Below are positions 9,382 to 16,938 of a stretch of 64,000 nt of DNA, piece after piece. A model generated the notes under the pieces. That model had not been told where the DNA came from, did not search any database, and worked only from the letters and a program-made list of their open reading frames with translations. A program made the position numbers and the translations under genes. Numbering within the stretch: the stretch's first letter is position 1; the number at the start of each line of letters is the position of its first letter. This stretch comes from Anaerolineales bacterium (GTDB lineage: Bacteria; Chloroflexota; Anaerolineae; Anaerolineales; JABWBV01). The DNA lies in NCBI GenBank assembly GCA_020634875.1, contig JACKAX010000008.1, forward strand, positions 50,973 to 114,972. Direction: 5' to 3'.

Positions 9382-9708
9382 TTACAGGAAAATAACTTCG
9401 TGCCGAATTTTTTCAACTACGATAGGCATATCCGCAAAAAATCCCTGATAAGCCAGATGCACTTCATCTCCTGTATCTCTAAACAGCCGGTCTAATGCCG
9501 CATAGTTCTCAAGCCAGAAAATCCAGCTAGAACTAGGACCAGCACCTACTCCATCGCTTGCAGTAATGATCTCCCGGATCCAATCCTGATTTTGAACAAC
9601 ATTGTGCAATTTCCGGGCGTTCTTCCCGTGTTCAGGCTCAAAGGGATTGGGCCAGTCAAAATCTATGATTAGATAGATACCACTTTTTGGAGGGTGGGTG
9701 TCTGCCAT
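9382..9708 (-). CDS. Conserved-looking small protein of unknown function, cotranscribed with lexA
   Basis: The 108-residue soluble protein has no signal peptide or membrane helix. I do not recognise a named family. The alternation of strand-like and helix-like segments (YLIIDFDW near the start, DEVHLAYQGFFADMPIVVEKIRHEVIFL at the end in two blocks) is compatible with a small alpha/beta barrel fold such as the dimeric ferredoxin-like group, but this is a guess. It starts 15 bases after the lexA stop codon on the same strand, and a terminator follows, so it is likely expressed from the SOS-box promoter. No clear ribosome-binding site precedes the ATG. Confidence 0.65.
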   Translation of the reverse strand: MADTHPPKSGIYLIIDFDWPNPFEPEHGKNARKLHNVVQNQDWIREIITASDGVGAGPSSSWIFWLENYAALDRLFRDTGDEVHLAYQGFFADMPIVVEKIRHEVIFL

Positions 9709-9723
9709 TTTGATATAAAAAGA

Positions 9724-10425
9724 CTAGTTAACTCGTTGTCCGTCTAATTGGCGGATAACCATGACCACCTTGCCCTGTACGCGGAGGGACTTGGGATCAT
9801 CAACGTAAATCGGCCCCATGGTGGGGTTCGCAGGCTGGAGGCGGACACGGTTCTTTTCGCGGAAGAAGTATTTCAGGGTGGTCTCATCCCGATCTTGAAG
9901 CCAAACGGCAACCATTTCACCATTTCGGGCATCCTGTGTCCGCTGCATGATCACGATGTCGCCATCGTTAACCATTGCGTCGATCATCGAGTCTCCTTGT
10001 ACTTCCAGAGCGAAGAGTTCCGAGGTGTCGCGGGTGGGAATTAGGCTGCGCGCGACTTCAACCATGCTTTCTGCGTCGTAGTACGAAAAGTCCGATTGCG
10101 GCACGGGTACAGGAGCACTCGCCACAATCCGACCTACGACCGGGATTTGCAAAAGATTTTGCACCACGGCTTCGATTTCAGCCACAAGTTCTCCGGCGGC
10201 ATTGCGAAGCAAACGTACCCCGCGCGAGACGTTCGAGTCCCGTTCAATGTACCCCATTTCGGTCAATTGATCGAGGTAATAATTCACAACGGAAGTGGAA
10301 GAAATATCTGCTGCCTTGCCAATTTCACGAATGGAAGGGGGATAGCCGCTATTTTTACTGAAAGAGGCCAGCACTTCCAAAATCTTCTTATGCCGGTCAC
10401 TCAATCCTTTTTTTCGTCGGGACAT
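9724..10425 (-). CDS. lexA: LexA repressor (SOS regulator, S24 self-cleaving protease)
   Basis: The 233-residue protein has a winged-helix DNA-binding domain (about 1-75, with SGYPPSIREIGKAADISS) and a C-terminal S24 latent protease. The catalytic dyad is visible as Ser146 (QGDSMIDAM) and Lys185 (TTLKYFF). The hinge reads PVVGRIVASAPVPV, so the bond aligned with the usual Ala-Gly cleavage site is Ala102-Ser103. The frame extends upstream to a GTG at 10515, but the ATG at 10425 has AGGAG 7 bases before it and begins with the normal LexA N-terminus, so it is chosen. Autoregulation is indicated by the SOS box in the promoter at 10591-10619. Confidence 0.95.
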   Translation of the reverse strand: MSRRKKGLSDRHKKILEVLASFSKNSGYPPSIREIGKAADISSTSVVNYYLDQLTEMGYIERDSNVSRGVRLLRNAAGELVAEIEAVVQNLLQIPVVGRIVASAPVPVPQSDFSYYDAESMVEVARSLIPTRDTSELFALEVQGDSMIDAMVNDGDIVIMQRTQDARNGEMVAVWLQDRDETTLKYFFREKNRVRLQPANPTMGPIYVDDPKSLRVQGKVVMVIRQLDGQRVN

Positions 10426-10590
10426 GGGATAACTCCTGGGTAAATACCAAAAAATCTTTGCCAACAAATTGTTGAAACAAACCTGTATCAAAAAAAAGAG
10501 AGATAAAATATCCACTCTCCCTTTCTTGAAATGCTTCTTGGTACATTTAACGGTTTTAGTTAAATCCTAAAACTGGTCATTTGTTCTAAG

Positions 10591-10619
10591 ATTATAATGG
10601 AACGAACGTTCTGTGTCAA
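10591..10619 (-). promoter_or_regulatory. lexA promoter with an SOS box inside the spacer
   Basis: On the minus strand TTGACA (10614-10619) and TATAAT (10591-10596) are separated by exactly 17 bases, a perfect sigma-70 consensus. The spacer contains GAAC-GTTC-GTTC, which on the plus strand reads GAAC-GAAC-GTTC (10600-10611) and matches the GAAC-N4-GTTC LexA box of Gram-positives and Dehalococcoides. The start point would be near 10584, leaving a leader of about 160 bases. Confidence 0.88.
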
Positions 10620-10655
10620 GCAAATTATTTCTGGAAATCCAATGACGTTAAGTGT

Positions 10656-10684
10656 AAAACAGCCTGGAAAGGCCAGGCTGTTTT
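10656..10684 (-). terminator. Strong hairpin terminator after the S33 hydrolase gene
   Basis: AAAACAGCCTGG (10656-10667) and CCAGGCTGTTTT (10673-10684) form a perfect 12-bp stem with a 5-base loop. It is 20 bases beyond the stop codon of the gene at 10704-12281. Confidence 0.75.
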
Positions 10685-10703
10685 TGTGAAGTGTGCCTCC
10701 CAT

Positions 10704-12281
10704 TCAATTTTCCATCTCACCAATGCAAGTTACGTTCGGTTCGTTGGTTGGCGTTTCCAGAAAGGCTGTAAAAATTCCCCGCGGGCATGGATCGACCACG
10801 CTGGCACCGTGCCCAATCCCTGGGAAATCGAACATGTAGGCATTGGACAGTGTTTCGGCGGCGTGCCATCCCCAGGCAGGGGGGGTGATCGGGTCGAATT
10901 CCCCGTTCAGGATCAGGACGGGAAGATCGCTGGTAACGGCTTCATTCGCGCTGGCGTCGGCCTGTCCGGCATCCCACAAAGCGCAAATATCGTAGATGAT
11001 GTTCCCCTGTGCAGAGGTGAGATACATCCCAGCAAGTTCAGGAAAAGGGGCGAGGGCTTCATGGAAAACATCGGGGGAACTAAAAGCTACTTCTTCGTGA
11101 CATTGCACGGTCAATTGCATCCCGCGGCTGGTCAAAGCCATATTTCCGATAACGGAGCCGCGCACCCGGTCAAGCAGGGTAAACTCCCCCTGACTTGCCT
11201 CGTAAATAATCTCTGGGAGCAGGTAGCGAAATTTGCTATCGTACAGGATTTGAAAGATGAGGGAAAGCAAAACACTCCCGTCCGTTTTGGCAGGGTAGGT
11301 TTCCCCGGTGAATGGGTTAGTGATTTCGCTGGTGACGGGGGAATCGTTCAGGTCGGCCACGGTGTCAAAAAGGATGGTTTTCAAATCTGGATAGCTTTCG
11401 TTGCAGACCGGATTTGCCGCACAATGTTCGAACAGCAATTCCAGCGAGCGGTAAAAATTGCCCGGAATGGCTGGATACAAGTCCATATCGGGAGGATAGA
11501 CCGCTTCCAGAATCACGCTGCGAATGTGTTCGGGATGGCGGCGCATGACTTCCAGCCCCAGACGTGTTCCATATGACCCACCCCACAAGTTCACCTGCTC
11601 GTACCCCAAAGCCTGGCGCAGATCTTCCACATCATCCGCACTGCTGGCGCTGTGATATTGGGTCAGGTCGGCAATTTGGCTTAGGCGATCCCGACAAAGT
11701 TGCAGACTCTCCAAAATCCGGTCGGTGATTTGTGCAGGATCAAGGGTCTCGCCATCTATTTCCAAATCAAATAGGTCAAGTGAGACGCTGTCATATTCCG
11801 GGCAATCCAGGGCGGGACGAGAAAGGCCAATGCCGCGCTGGTCAAACACGACCAAATCTCGCCCGGCATCAAAAACACCCTTCGTCATCGCTTCAAAGCT
11901 GAAGCGCATCGGTTCCAGCGCAGCCGTCCCTGGGCCACCGGATAGATAAATCACTGGATCGGGATAAACTGGTCCACCGGGCCGATGAAAAATCGCCACT
12001 GCGAGACGTAAAGTTCGCCCTTCGAGTTGGTCACGGTTTTCCAGCACGGTCACATATCCGCACGTCACCCCCTCGCCCTCAGTTACATCTTCGGGGAGAA
12101 TGAAGCGACAGGCCGTGGGTTTGAATGTTCCCGGCGCGCCAGGTTCCTGATTGAAGGCGGGGAGAGATGTGGGAAGGATTGTGGGTGTTGCCTCTTCAAC
12201 GGCTGTTGCGGAGGGTGTACAGGCTGTCAACCCGAATAACAACAAAAGGAAAATTAAGGGGAATAGGTTTCTTGTTTTCAT
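10704..12281 (-). CDS. Secreted lipoprotein, alpha/beta hydrolase of peptidase family S33 (TAP-like)
   Basis: The 525-residue protein begins with a lipoprotein signal peptide ending in LFGLTAC, so Cys21 is the likely lipidation site. Mature sequence shows the oxyanion region YLSGGPG, the DQRGIGLS motif, the nucleophile elbow GGSYGT, the acid in NGEFDPITPP and the histidine in PGIGHGAS, that is a full Ser-Asp-His triad. The length and C-terminal TAP-like region match secreted tripeptidyl or prolyl aminopeptidases. It probably acts on peptides outside the cytoplasmic membrane. It is a single-gene unit. The only purine-rich stretch upstream, GGGAG, is 13 bases from the ATG, so the start is slightly uncertain. 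Confidence 0.9.
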   Translation of the reverse strand: MKTRNLFPLIFLLLLFGLTACTPSATAVEEATPTILPTSLPAFNQEPGAPGTFKPTACRFILPEDVTEGEGVTCGYVTVLENRDQLEGRTLRLAVAIFHRPGGPVYPDPVIYLSGGPGTAALEPMRFSFEAMTKGVFDAGRDLVVFDQRGIGLSRPALDCPEYDSVSLDLFDLEIDGETLDPAQITDRILESLQLCRDRLSQIADLTQYHSASSADDVEDLRQALGYEQVNLWGGSYGTRLGLEVMRRHPEHIRSVILEAVYPPDMDLYPAIPGNFYRSLELLFEHCAANPVCNESYPDLKTILFDTVADLNDSPVTSEITNPFTGETYPAKTDGSVLLSLIFQILYDSKFRYLLPEIIYEASQGEFTLLDRVRGSVIGNMALTSRGMQLTVQCHEEVAFSSPDVFHEALAPFPELAGMYLTSAQGNIIYDICALWDAGQADASANEAVTSDLPVLILNGEFDPITPPAWGWHAAETLSNAYMFDFPGIGHGASVVDPCPRGIFTAFLETPTNEPNVTCIGEMEN

Positions 12282-12311
12282 GTTTAATCGATCACTCCCT
12301 GTAAGTTCAGA

Positions 12312-12408
12312 ATGTCATTCCGAGGAGGCTTTGCGACGAGGAATCCCTGTTACGCGATTCTTTTATTTGAGCGTAACAGGGATTCCTCACTTTCGTTCGG
12401 AATGACAT
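12312..12408. repeat. 97-bp inverted-repeat element
   Basis: The outer arms ATGTCATTCCG and CGGAATGACAT (11 bp) and the inner arms GAGGAATCCCTGTTACGC and GCGTAACAGGGATTCCTC (18 bp) are perfect inverted repeats, separated by unpaired internal segments and a 15-base loop. It sits in the non-coding stretch upstream of the S33 hydrolase. Confidence 0.85.
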
Positions 12409-12429
12409 GTCTTGCAACTGTTGTACGCC

Positions 12430-12526
12430 AAACTTCGGAAGTCTTTGGAACCCTTTTGAGATGAGAAATTATTTGCTAACCGGTTTCCGAAGGTCAACAG
12501 CAGGCGTTTGGAGACTTCCGAAGTTT
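12430..12526. repeat. Inverted-repeat element with a 67-bp interior (copy 1)
   Basis: AAACTTCGGAAGTCT (12430-12444) and AGACTTCCGAAGTTT (12512-12526) are perfect 15-bp inverted repeats around 67 bp. It lies 22 bases beyond the stop codon of the fused ABC permease gene. Confidence 0.8.
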
Positions 12527-12548
12527 TGGTACTTCATAAGCCTGTTGT

Positions 12549-14882
12549 CTATCGCACCATTCGCCGCATCATCCAGCCGATCAGGGCGAAGATAACGGCT
12601 GAGATCGCCAGAAGGCTCAGGCTGTTTTGCCAAATCGCGTTCCATTGCAACTGGCGGGTCATGGATAGTCCCAGCAATGCAATGAAGGAATTGGTGGGAA
12701 CCCAGTCAATTACCCTGACCAAAAGCGGACTCCAGGTGCTGGTATCGAAGAATTTCACGAGACTGGCACCAATGATGAGAAACATGACCGGGCCAGCCCA
12801 AACGCTGAGCGAGGTCTGTGACTGGGCGGTGATACCGAGCAGGATGCCAATCCCCACGGAAAGGGTTGCAATGAGCACCACGGCCACAATCGCCAATCCC
12901 CAATGAACGATCAGATAATTCGACAGAAGCAGCACTGTGAATCCAGCTACCAGACAGTAGGTAATCCCGGCTAGCGCTTTTCCGGTGATGACCTGCTGGA
13001 AACTCGCCGGGGAAATCAGCAAGGTCTCGAAGGTGTGGCTTTCCTTTTCCTCGATAATGAGGAGGGGAACCATGATCAGGCCCATCGTGACCAGGCCAAT
13101 GGTCGCGGTCAGGATGATGATCAGGGGTTGGCGATCTGCCTGGGCGGGCGGATAAACTCGGTCAGCGGAGACCTGAATGTCCACCTGGCTCCACGCGGCC
13201 TGGGTGAACGCTTCGTCGAAGAAGGTGACGAGTTCGTTCACCTCATCTGCCTTTGCCCAATGGACAACGACCGCATTGAGTTCAATCACTTCATCGGAAC
13301 CCGCGCGCTGGTCAAACTCAGCGGGGATTTCCAGGCCCAAAGCCACTTCGCTTGAGGTGCTGACATACGTTTCCAGGTCTTCCAAAGATTTGACATAAGA
13401 GATGCGGAAAGTTTCGCCCGCGGCCAAACCGCTGAGGATAGTGGATCGTCCAGGGTCATAGACCACCAATGCGGGCTTGTTTTGAAGGCCAAGCAGGGCG
13501 GGAAGGATTAGTCCGTTGGCAACGACCAGCGCAACACCGAGCATGATCGAGAGCAAGACCTTGTTGCGGATGGCTTCGCGAATGTCTTTTGAAGCAATCG
13601 CGGCAATGATTTGAAGCGGGGTACTGCCTTTGGGTTGGGAGGGCGCGAGGGCGGGGCGGGGACGAACGGGAGATAATGGGCTGTTGGGTAGTTTTTGGGT
13701 ACGAGGTGCCCCGTGGGGTTGGGTGGTTTTCGTCGCGGGGGATGAGAAAAGTGTCTGGAGGGAGAATGTGCCCGCGAACCCCAAATCCTGCTGGCGGCGG
13801 ATGATCCAGGAAAGAACGCCGAATACCAACGCGGTGCAGGCCAACATCCACAGCACATGCAGCCCAATTGCGCCCCAATCAAAGGTTTTCGCAAACGAGG
13901 CTCGTAGCAATGATAGCAGGCTGTAGGTGGGAACGGCCTTGCTCGCGGTCACCAGCCAGACCGGAATGATATCCGCAAGCAGGGTGATGATCATCGGCAC
14001 AAACAGCGGCAAAATGAACAGCCACGCCCACAGGACAAGCTGTGCCCGATCTTCGATAAACGTGCCCAACAGCAAGCCCATCGATACCGCAAACAGCGAT
14101 CCGCAGGCAATCGCCAGCAGGGCCAACCAGCCATGCATCAGAATATAGGCGTTGACCGCAAGCCCCAGTCCCGCGCCCAGAACACAGTACAACAGCCCGG
14201 CAACGGCCTTACCGAAAACGACATGCCAGGAAGAAGCCGGGGAAATCAACAGGGTTTCCAACGTGTGCTCTTTTTTCTCCTCGACCATCAGGTGTGGAAT
14301 GAGGGTCAGCCCGGTTGTGACGATGACAAACACAATCGCCATCCCGGCTGAAACCGCCAGTCCACCGACTTCGGTTGTCTGGTAGACCGTGTTGCCGTCG
14401 GTGTTCAGCACAACGGGTTGTCCGAGCAAACGCTGGAATTCGTTGGTGGCGGTCGTTTCCAGCTGGGTTTTCTCTTCGGCATTCAGCCAGTTCATGACGA
14501 AGCCTTGCAGCGGCAGGGGTTGGCCGTTTTCCAGCGCCTGATCGAACCCGGCGGGGATCATCAGCCCGAGGTGGGGCGTTTCCTGATGGCGCAGGGCATC
14601 CAGCATTTTTTCTTCGGTAGGGTAAGTGCGGATTTCGACGGTTCGGGAGTTTTCAAGGAAGGCAACCAGAGCTGATTCTCCCGCATCATAGACAAACACG
14701 TTCAGGGTGTCCCCCTGATTTTCCAGCAGGGGCAAAGCCCGATACATCACAATGATAAACAGGGAGGAAATCAACAACGAGATGATATTCTTGTTGCGAA
14801 TTGAGTCGACGATATCTTTCCCGGCGATGGCGCGAATCATGCGCCAGTCATTTTTCCATTTTGCAGAAGTTGTCGGTTTCAT
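12549..14882 (-). CDS. Double-length ABC-2 permease (two NatB-like modules fused)
   Basis: The 777-residue membrane protein contains two homologous modules. Each starts with an AxxKDIxxxIRNK segment and a first helix, then a large extracytoplasmic loop, then about five helices including the shared EEKxxHTxETLLISPAS block (N-terminal copy near residue 200, C-terminal near 620). A Pro- and Ser-rich linker of about 45 residues (around 380-425) joins them. Ordinary ABC-2 exporters have such subunits as separate or identical chains, so this looks like a natural pseudo-heterodimer. The start overlaps the ATPase stop codon by 4 bases (ATGA), so the two genes are translationally coupled. A GGAG motif precedes the start. 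The exported substrate is unknown. Confidence 0.9.
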   Translation of the reverse strand: MKPTTSAKWKNDWRMIRAIAGKDIVDSIRNKNIISLLISSLFIIVMYRALPLLENQGDTLNVFVYDAGESALVAFLENSRTVEIRTYPTEEKMLDALRHQETPHLGLMIPAGFDQALENGQPLPLQGFVMNWLNAEEKTQLETTATNEFQRLLGQPVVLNTDGNTVYQTTEVGGLAVSAGMAIVFVIVTTGLTLIPHLMVEEKKEHTLETLLISPASSWHVVFGKAVAGLLYCVLGAGLGLAVNAYILMHGWLALLAIACGSLFAVSMGLLLGTFIEDRAQLVLWAWLFILPLFVPMIITLLADIIPVWLVTASKAVPTYSLLSLLRASFAKTFDWGAIGLHVLWMLACTALVFGVLSWIIRRQQDLGFAGTFSLQTLFSSPATKTTQPHGAPRTQKLPNSPLSPVRPRPALAPSQPKGSTPLQIIAAIASKDIREAIRNKVLLSIMLGVALVVANGLILPALLGLQNKPALVVYDPGRSTILSGLAAGETFRISYVKSLEDLETYVSTSSEVALGLEIPAEFDQRAGSDEVIELNAVVVHWAKADEVNELVTFFDEAFTQAAWSQVDIQVSADRVYPPAQADRQPLIIILTATIGLVTMGLIMVPLLIIEEKESHTFETLLISPASFQQVITGKALAGITYCLVAGFTVLLLSNYLIVHWGLAIVAVVLIATLSVGIGILLGITAQSQTSLSVWAGPVMFLIIGASLVKFFDTSTWSPLLVRVIDWVPTNSFIALLGLSMTRQLQWNAIWQNSLSLLAISAVIFALIGWMMRRMVR

Positions 14883-15610
14883 CGCACCAACTCCTTTCCG
14901 GTCAACTGAATGAACACGTCTTCCAGCGTGACCGGTTTGCCGTTGCTGTGGGCTTGTTTGATTTGCTGAGGGGCATCCATCGCAACGATTTGACCACGAT
15001 TGATAAACGCGACACGGTGGCTTAACTGGTCGGCTTCTTCCATGTAGTGGGTGGTCAGAAATATTGTAACGCCTTCCTTTGCCAGGTTGGCGATCATCGC
15101 GCGGATGTCGCGGGCAACGTGCGGGTCCAGGCCACGGGTGGGTTCGTCGAGGAACAACACTCTCGGGCTGTGCAGCAAGGCCCGGCCAATCAGCAGACGT
15201 TGTTTCATCCCGTTCGAGAATTTCTTGACGCTTTCTTTGGCACGGTCTACCAGGCCAATCATTTCCAGAATGTCATCCATACGTTCCTTTTTCACGCCAT
15301 ACAGTTGTGCATAAAAGGACAGATTGTCCCGCGCGGACATCCGCTCATACAGATTGGGATATTCAAACACAACCCCGAAACTGGATTTCACGAGGTCGCG
15401 TTGTTCGACAACATCATATCCCATCACCCACGCCCGGCCCGAAGTGGGGCGCAGTTGCCCGGTCAAAATACGGATCGTGGTCGTTTTCCCCGCCCCGTTC
15501 GGCCCCAGAAAGCTGAACACTTCTCCCTGTTGTACTGAAAAACTAACATCATTCAACGCCCGTAGATCCTTGAAATCGTGCGTCAGGTTTTGAACTTTGA
15601 TGGCATCCAT
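14879..15610 (-). CDS. ABC transporter ATPase, partner of the fused permease
   Basis: The 243-residue NatA/CcmA-like ATPase has Walker A GPNGAGKTT, signature FSNGMKQR, Walker B VLFLDEPTRGLD and H-loop TTHYMEEA, all intact. The Q-loop position reads VVFEYPNLYERM, with Glu in place of Gln, a feature shared with the neighbouring ABC-LytTR protein. It supplies ATP hydrolysis for the fused permease encoded immediately downstream with a 4-base overlap. An AAAGGAG site lies 7 bases before the ATG, and a promoter candidate is at 15646-15674. Confidence 0.95.
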   Translation of the reverse strand: MDAIKVQNLTHDFKDLRALNDVSFSVQQGEVFSFLGPNGAGKTTTIRILTGQLRPTSGRAWVMGYDVVEQRDLVKSSFGVVFEYPNLYERMSARDNLSFYAQLYGVKKERMDDILEMIGLVDRAKESVKKFSNGMKQRLLIGRALLHSPRVLFLDEPTRGLDPHVARDIRAMIANLAKEGVTIFLTTHYMEEADQLSHRVAFINRGQIVAMDAPQQIKQAHSNGKPVTLEDVFIQLTGKELVR

Positions 15611-15645
15611 GATTTTGCTCCTTTCTACAAAGTTTATCTGACTAA

Positions 15646-15674
15646 AGAATATTCACTTATAGAAAGGGATGCAA
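15646..15674 (-). promoter_or_regulatory. Promoter of the ABC exporter operon
   Basis: On the minus strand TTGCAT (15669-15674) and TATTCT (15646-15651) are 17 bases apart, 35 bases before the ATPase start. The direct repeats at 15710-15740 lie a short distance upstream of the -35 box. Confidence 0.55.
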
Positions 15675-15675
15675 C

Positions 15676-15697
15676 AAAAAAGCGCCAAGCGGCGCTT
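15676..15697 (-). terminator. Terminator after the ABC-LytTR gene
   Basis: AAGCGCC and GGCGCTT form a perfect 7-bp stem with a 4-base loop; on the minus strand the second arm runs into six T residues. It separates the regulator gene from the exporter operon, which then starts at its own promoter. Confidence 0.7.
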
Positions 15698-15709
15698 CAG
15701 GAGGGTAAG

Positions 15710-15740
15710 TGGCGTAATTTTAAGGTCGAATGGCGCAATT
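15710..15740. promoter_or_regulatory. Direct repeat, possible LytTR-type operator
   Basis: TGGCGTAATT (15710-15719) and TGGCGCAATT (15731-15740) repeat with a 21-bp period, close to the two-turn spacing known for paired LytTR sites. The sequence does not match the AgrA/AlgR consensus, so the assignment is speculative. Confidence 0.3.
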
Positions 15741-16734
15741 AATACCCCAATAAATCCCGCAGTTCATTCGCCGCCGACTTACTTAGAGGAATTTCAGTAT
15801 TGGCCCCATCATCCAGAAGGAGTGTATAACTATCCCGTGTATAAGGAATCACTTCCTTGACATGCTGCAAATTGACCAGATACGAACGGTGCGCCCGAAA
15901 GAACCCACTCCGCCCCAGACGCTCTTCCAACTCGGACAGGGTGAACTGCGTGGTCAAACGTCCGTCCCCGGTTTGCACACATGCTTTTCCGTCTTCTACA
16001 TCCGCAAACAGGATATCCGCAGGGTTGATCAGCGCGACCCTTCCTTCCAAACGAACCGGAACCTTGAATGGCATCTTTGGTCCGGCGGGTTCATCCTGTG
16101 GGTGCTGACTCTCTACAATCTGCCCGCCATCCATCAGGTAAATTGCCCGACAAATGGACAACAAATTAGCTGTGTCATTTGCCAGAATCAGGATTGTCAC
16201 CCCTTCCTGGGCAAATTGCCGGATCAACTGGCTGATGAATGAGAGAGAACCTTGATCGCAACGCGCAAAAGGTTCGATCAAAATCAACACTTCGGGTTCG
16301 TGCAGAATCGCTCGCCCAAACGCCAGACGACGTTTCATGCCCGAGGCCAGTTTGTCCGTTCGCATCCGGGCATGATCGCCCAGACCGATTTGTGCCAGGA
16401 CAAGTTCGGCACGGTCACGCGGCAATCCATAGAGTTGGCAGTTAAAAATTAGGTTCTCCAGCGCGGATTGGCGTTCATACAGCCCGTCTTCTTCAAACAA
16501 AACCCCCACCTTCCGCGTGAATGAATCCCGTTCCGTATAAGGATTAAGGCCAGCGATTTTTATCTGCCCCAGGCTGGGTTGAGACTTGCCGATGACCAAA
16601 TCGAAAAAGTCTTGTTTGCCGCTTCCTGCTGGTCCGACTACCGCGACAATTTCACCCTTTGGAATATTCAATGCCAGAATATCCACAACTGTGTTGCCTT
16701 CGATAATTTTTTGTAAGTTTGAAATCCTGATCAT
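15739..16734 (-). CDS. Degenerate ABC ATPase fused to a LytTR DNA-binding domain
   Basis: The 331-residue protein combines an ABC domain (about 1-215) with a C-terminal LytTR domain (about 222-331, with FFRAHRSYLVNLQHVKEV and LSKSAANELRDLL). The ABC part lacks key catalytic residues: Walker A reads GPAGSGKQ, with Gln41 where Ser/Thr is needed; the Walker B Asp is Ile153 (Glu154 is kept); the H-loop His is Asn186. The signature LASGMKRR remains. Its sequence around the Q-loop and following helix clearly resembles the ATPase at 14879-15610. It is best read as a transcription regulator whose pseudo-ATPase senses nucleotide or docks on the exporter. The ATG has no ribosome-binding site but a -10-like TAAAAT lies 6 bases upstream. 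Confidence 0.9.
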   Translation of the reverse strand: MIRISNLQKIIEGNTVVDILALNIPKGEIVAVVGPAGSGKQDFFDLVIGKSQPSLGQIKIAGLNPYTERDSFTRKVGVLFEEDGLYERQSALENLIFNCQLYGLPRDRAELVLAQIGLGDHARMRTDKLASGMKRRLAFGRAILHEPEVLILIEPFARCDQGSLSFISQLIRQFAQEGVTILILANDTANLLSICRAIYLMDGGQIVESQHPQDEPAGPKMPFKVPVRLEGRVALINPADILFADVEDGKACVQTGDGRLTTQFTLSELEERLGRSGFFRAHRSYLVNLQHVKEVIPYTRDSYTLLLDDGANTEIPLSKSAANELRDLLGY

Positions 16735-16740
16735 TTTATG

Positions 16741-16746
16741 ATTTTA
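16741..16746 (-). promoter_or_regulatory. -10-like box (TAAAAT) for a leaderless transcript of the ABC-LytTR gene
   Basis: TAAAAT on the minus strand ends 6 bases before the ATG at 16734, the same geometry as before the diguanylate cyclase gene. No Shine-Dalgarno sequence is present. Confidence 0.4.
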
Positions 16747-16814
16747 GCAAATTTCGCGAGGTATTACCTGTTGTCGCAATCTTTGTGTGCCAACAAAGGT
16801 TGTCAGCCAAACCC

Positions 16815-16875
16815 GCATCCTTCGATTACGCAAAGCTACATTCTGAGCATTGTCGAAGAACTCCGCTCAGGATGC
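16815..16875. repeat. Dispersed inverted-repeat element (GCATCCT ... AGGATGC), copy A
   Basis: GCATCCT (16815-16821), continuing as TCGA, is matched by GCTC-AGGATGC ending at 16875. The same end sequences occur in the opposite orientation at 23146-23182. Confidence 0.7.
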
Positions 16876-16938
16876 TACTGATATGTTTTGCATGCACACC
16901 CATCTTTGTAGGAGAATTTTACCTTCCGGGAAACTACT

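Noticed and set aside
10426..10515. 30-residue N-terminal extension of LexA
   Set aside because: It would start at GTG without a ribosome-binding site and precede the normal LexA N-terminus; the ATG at 10425 has AGGAG.
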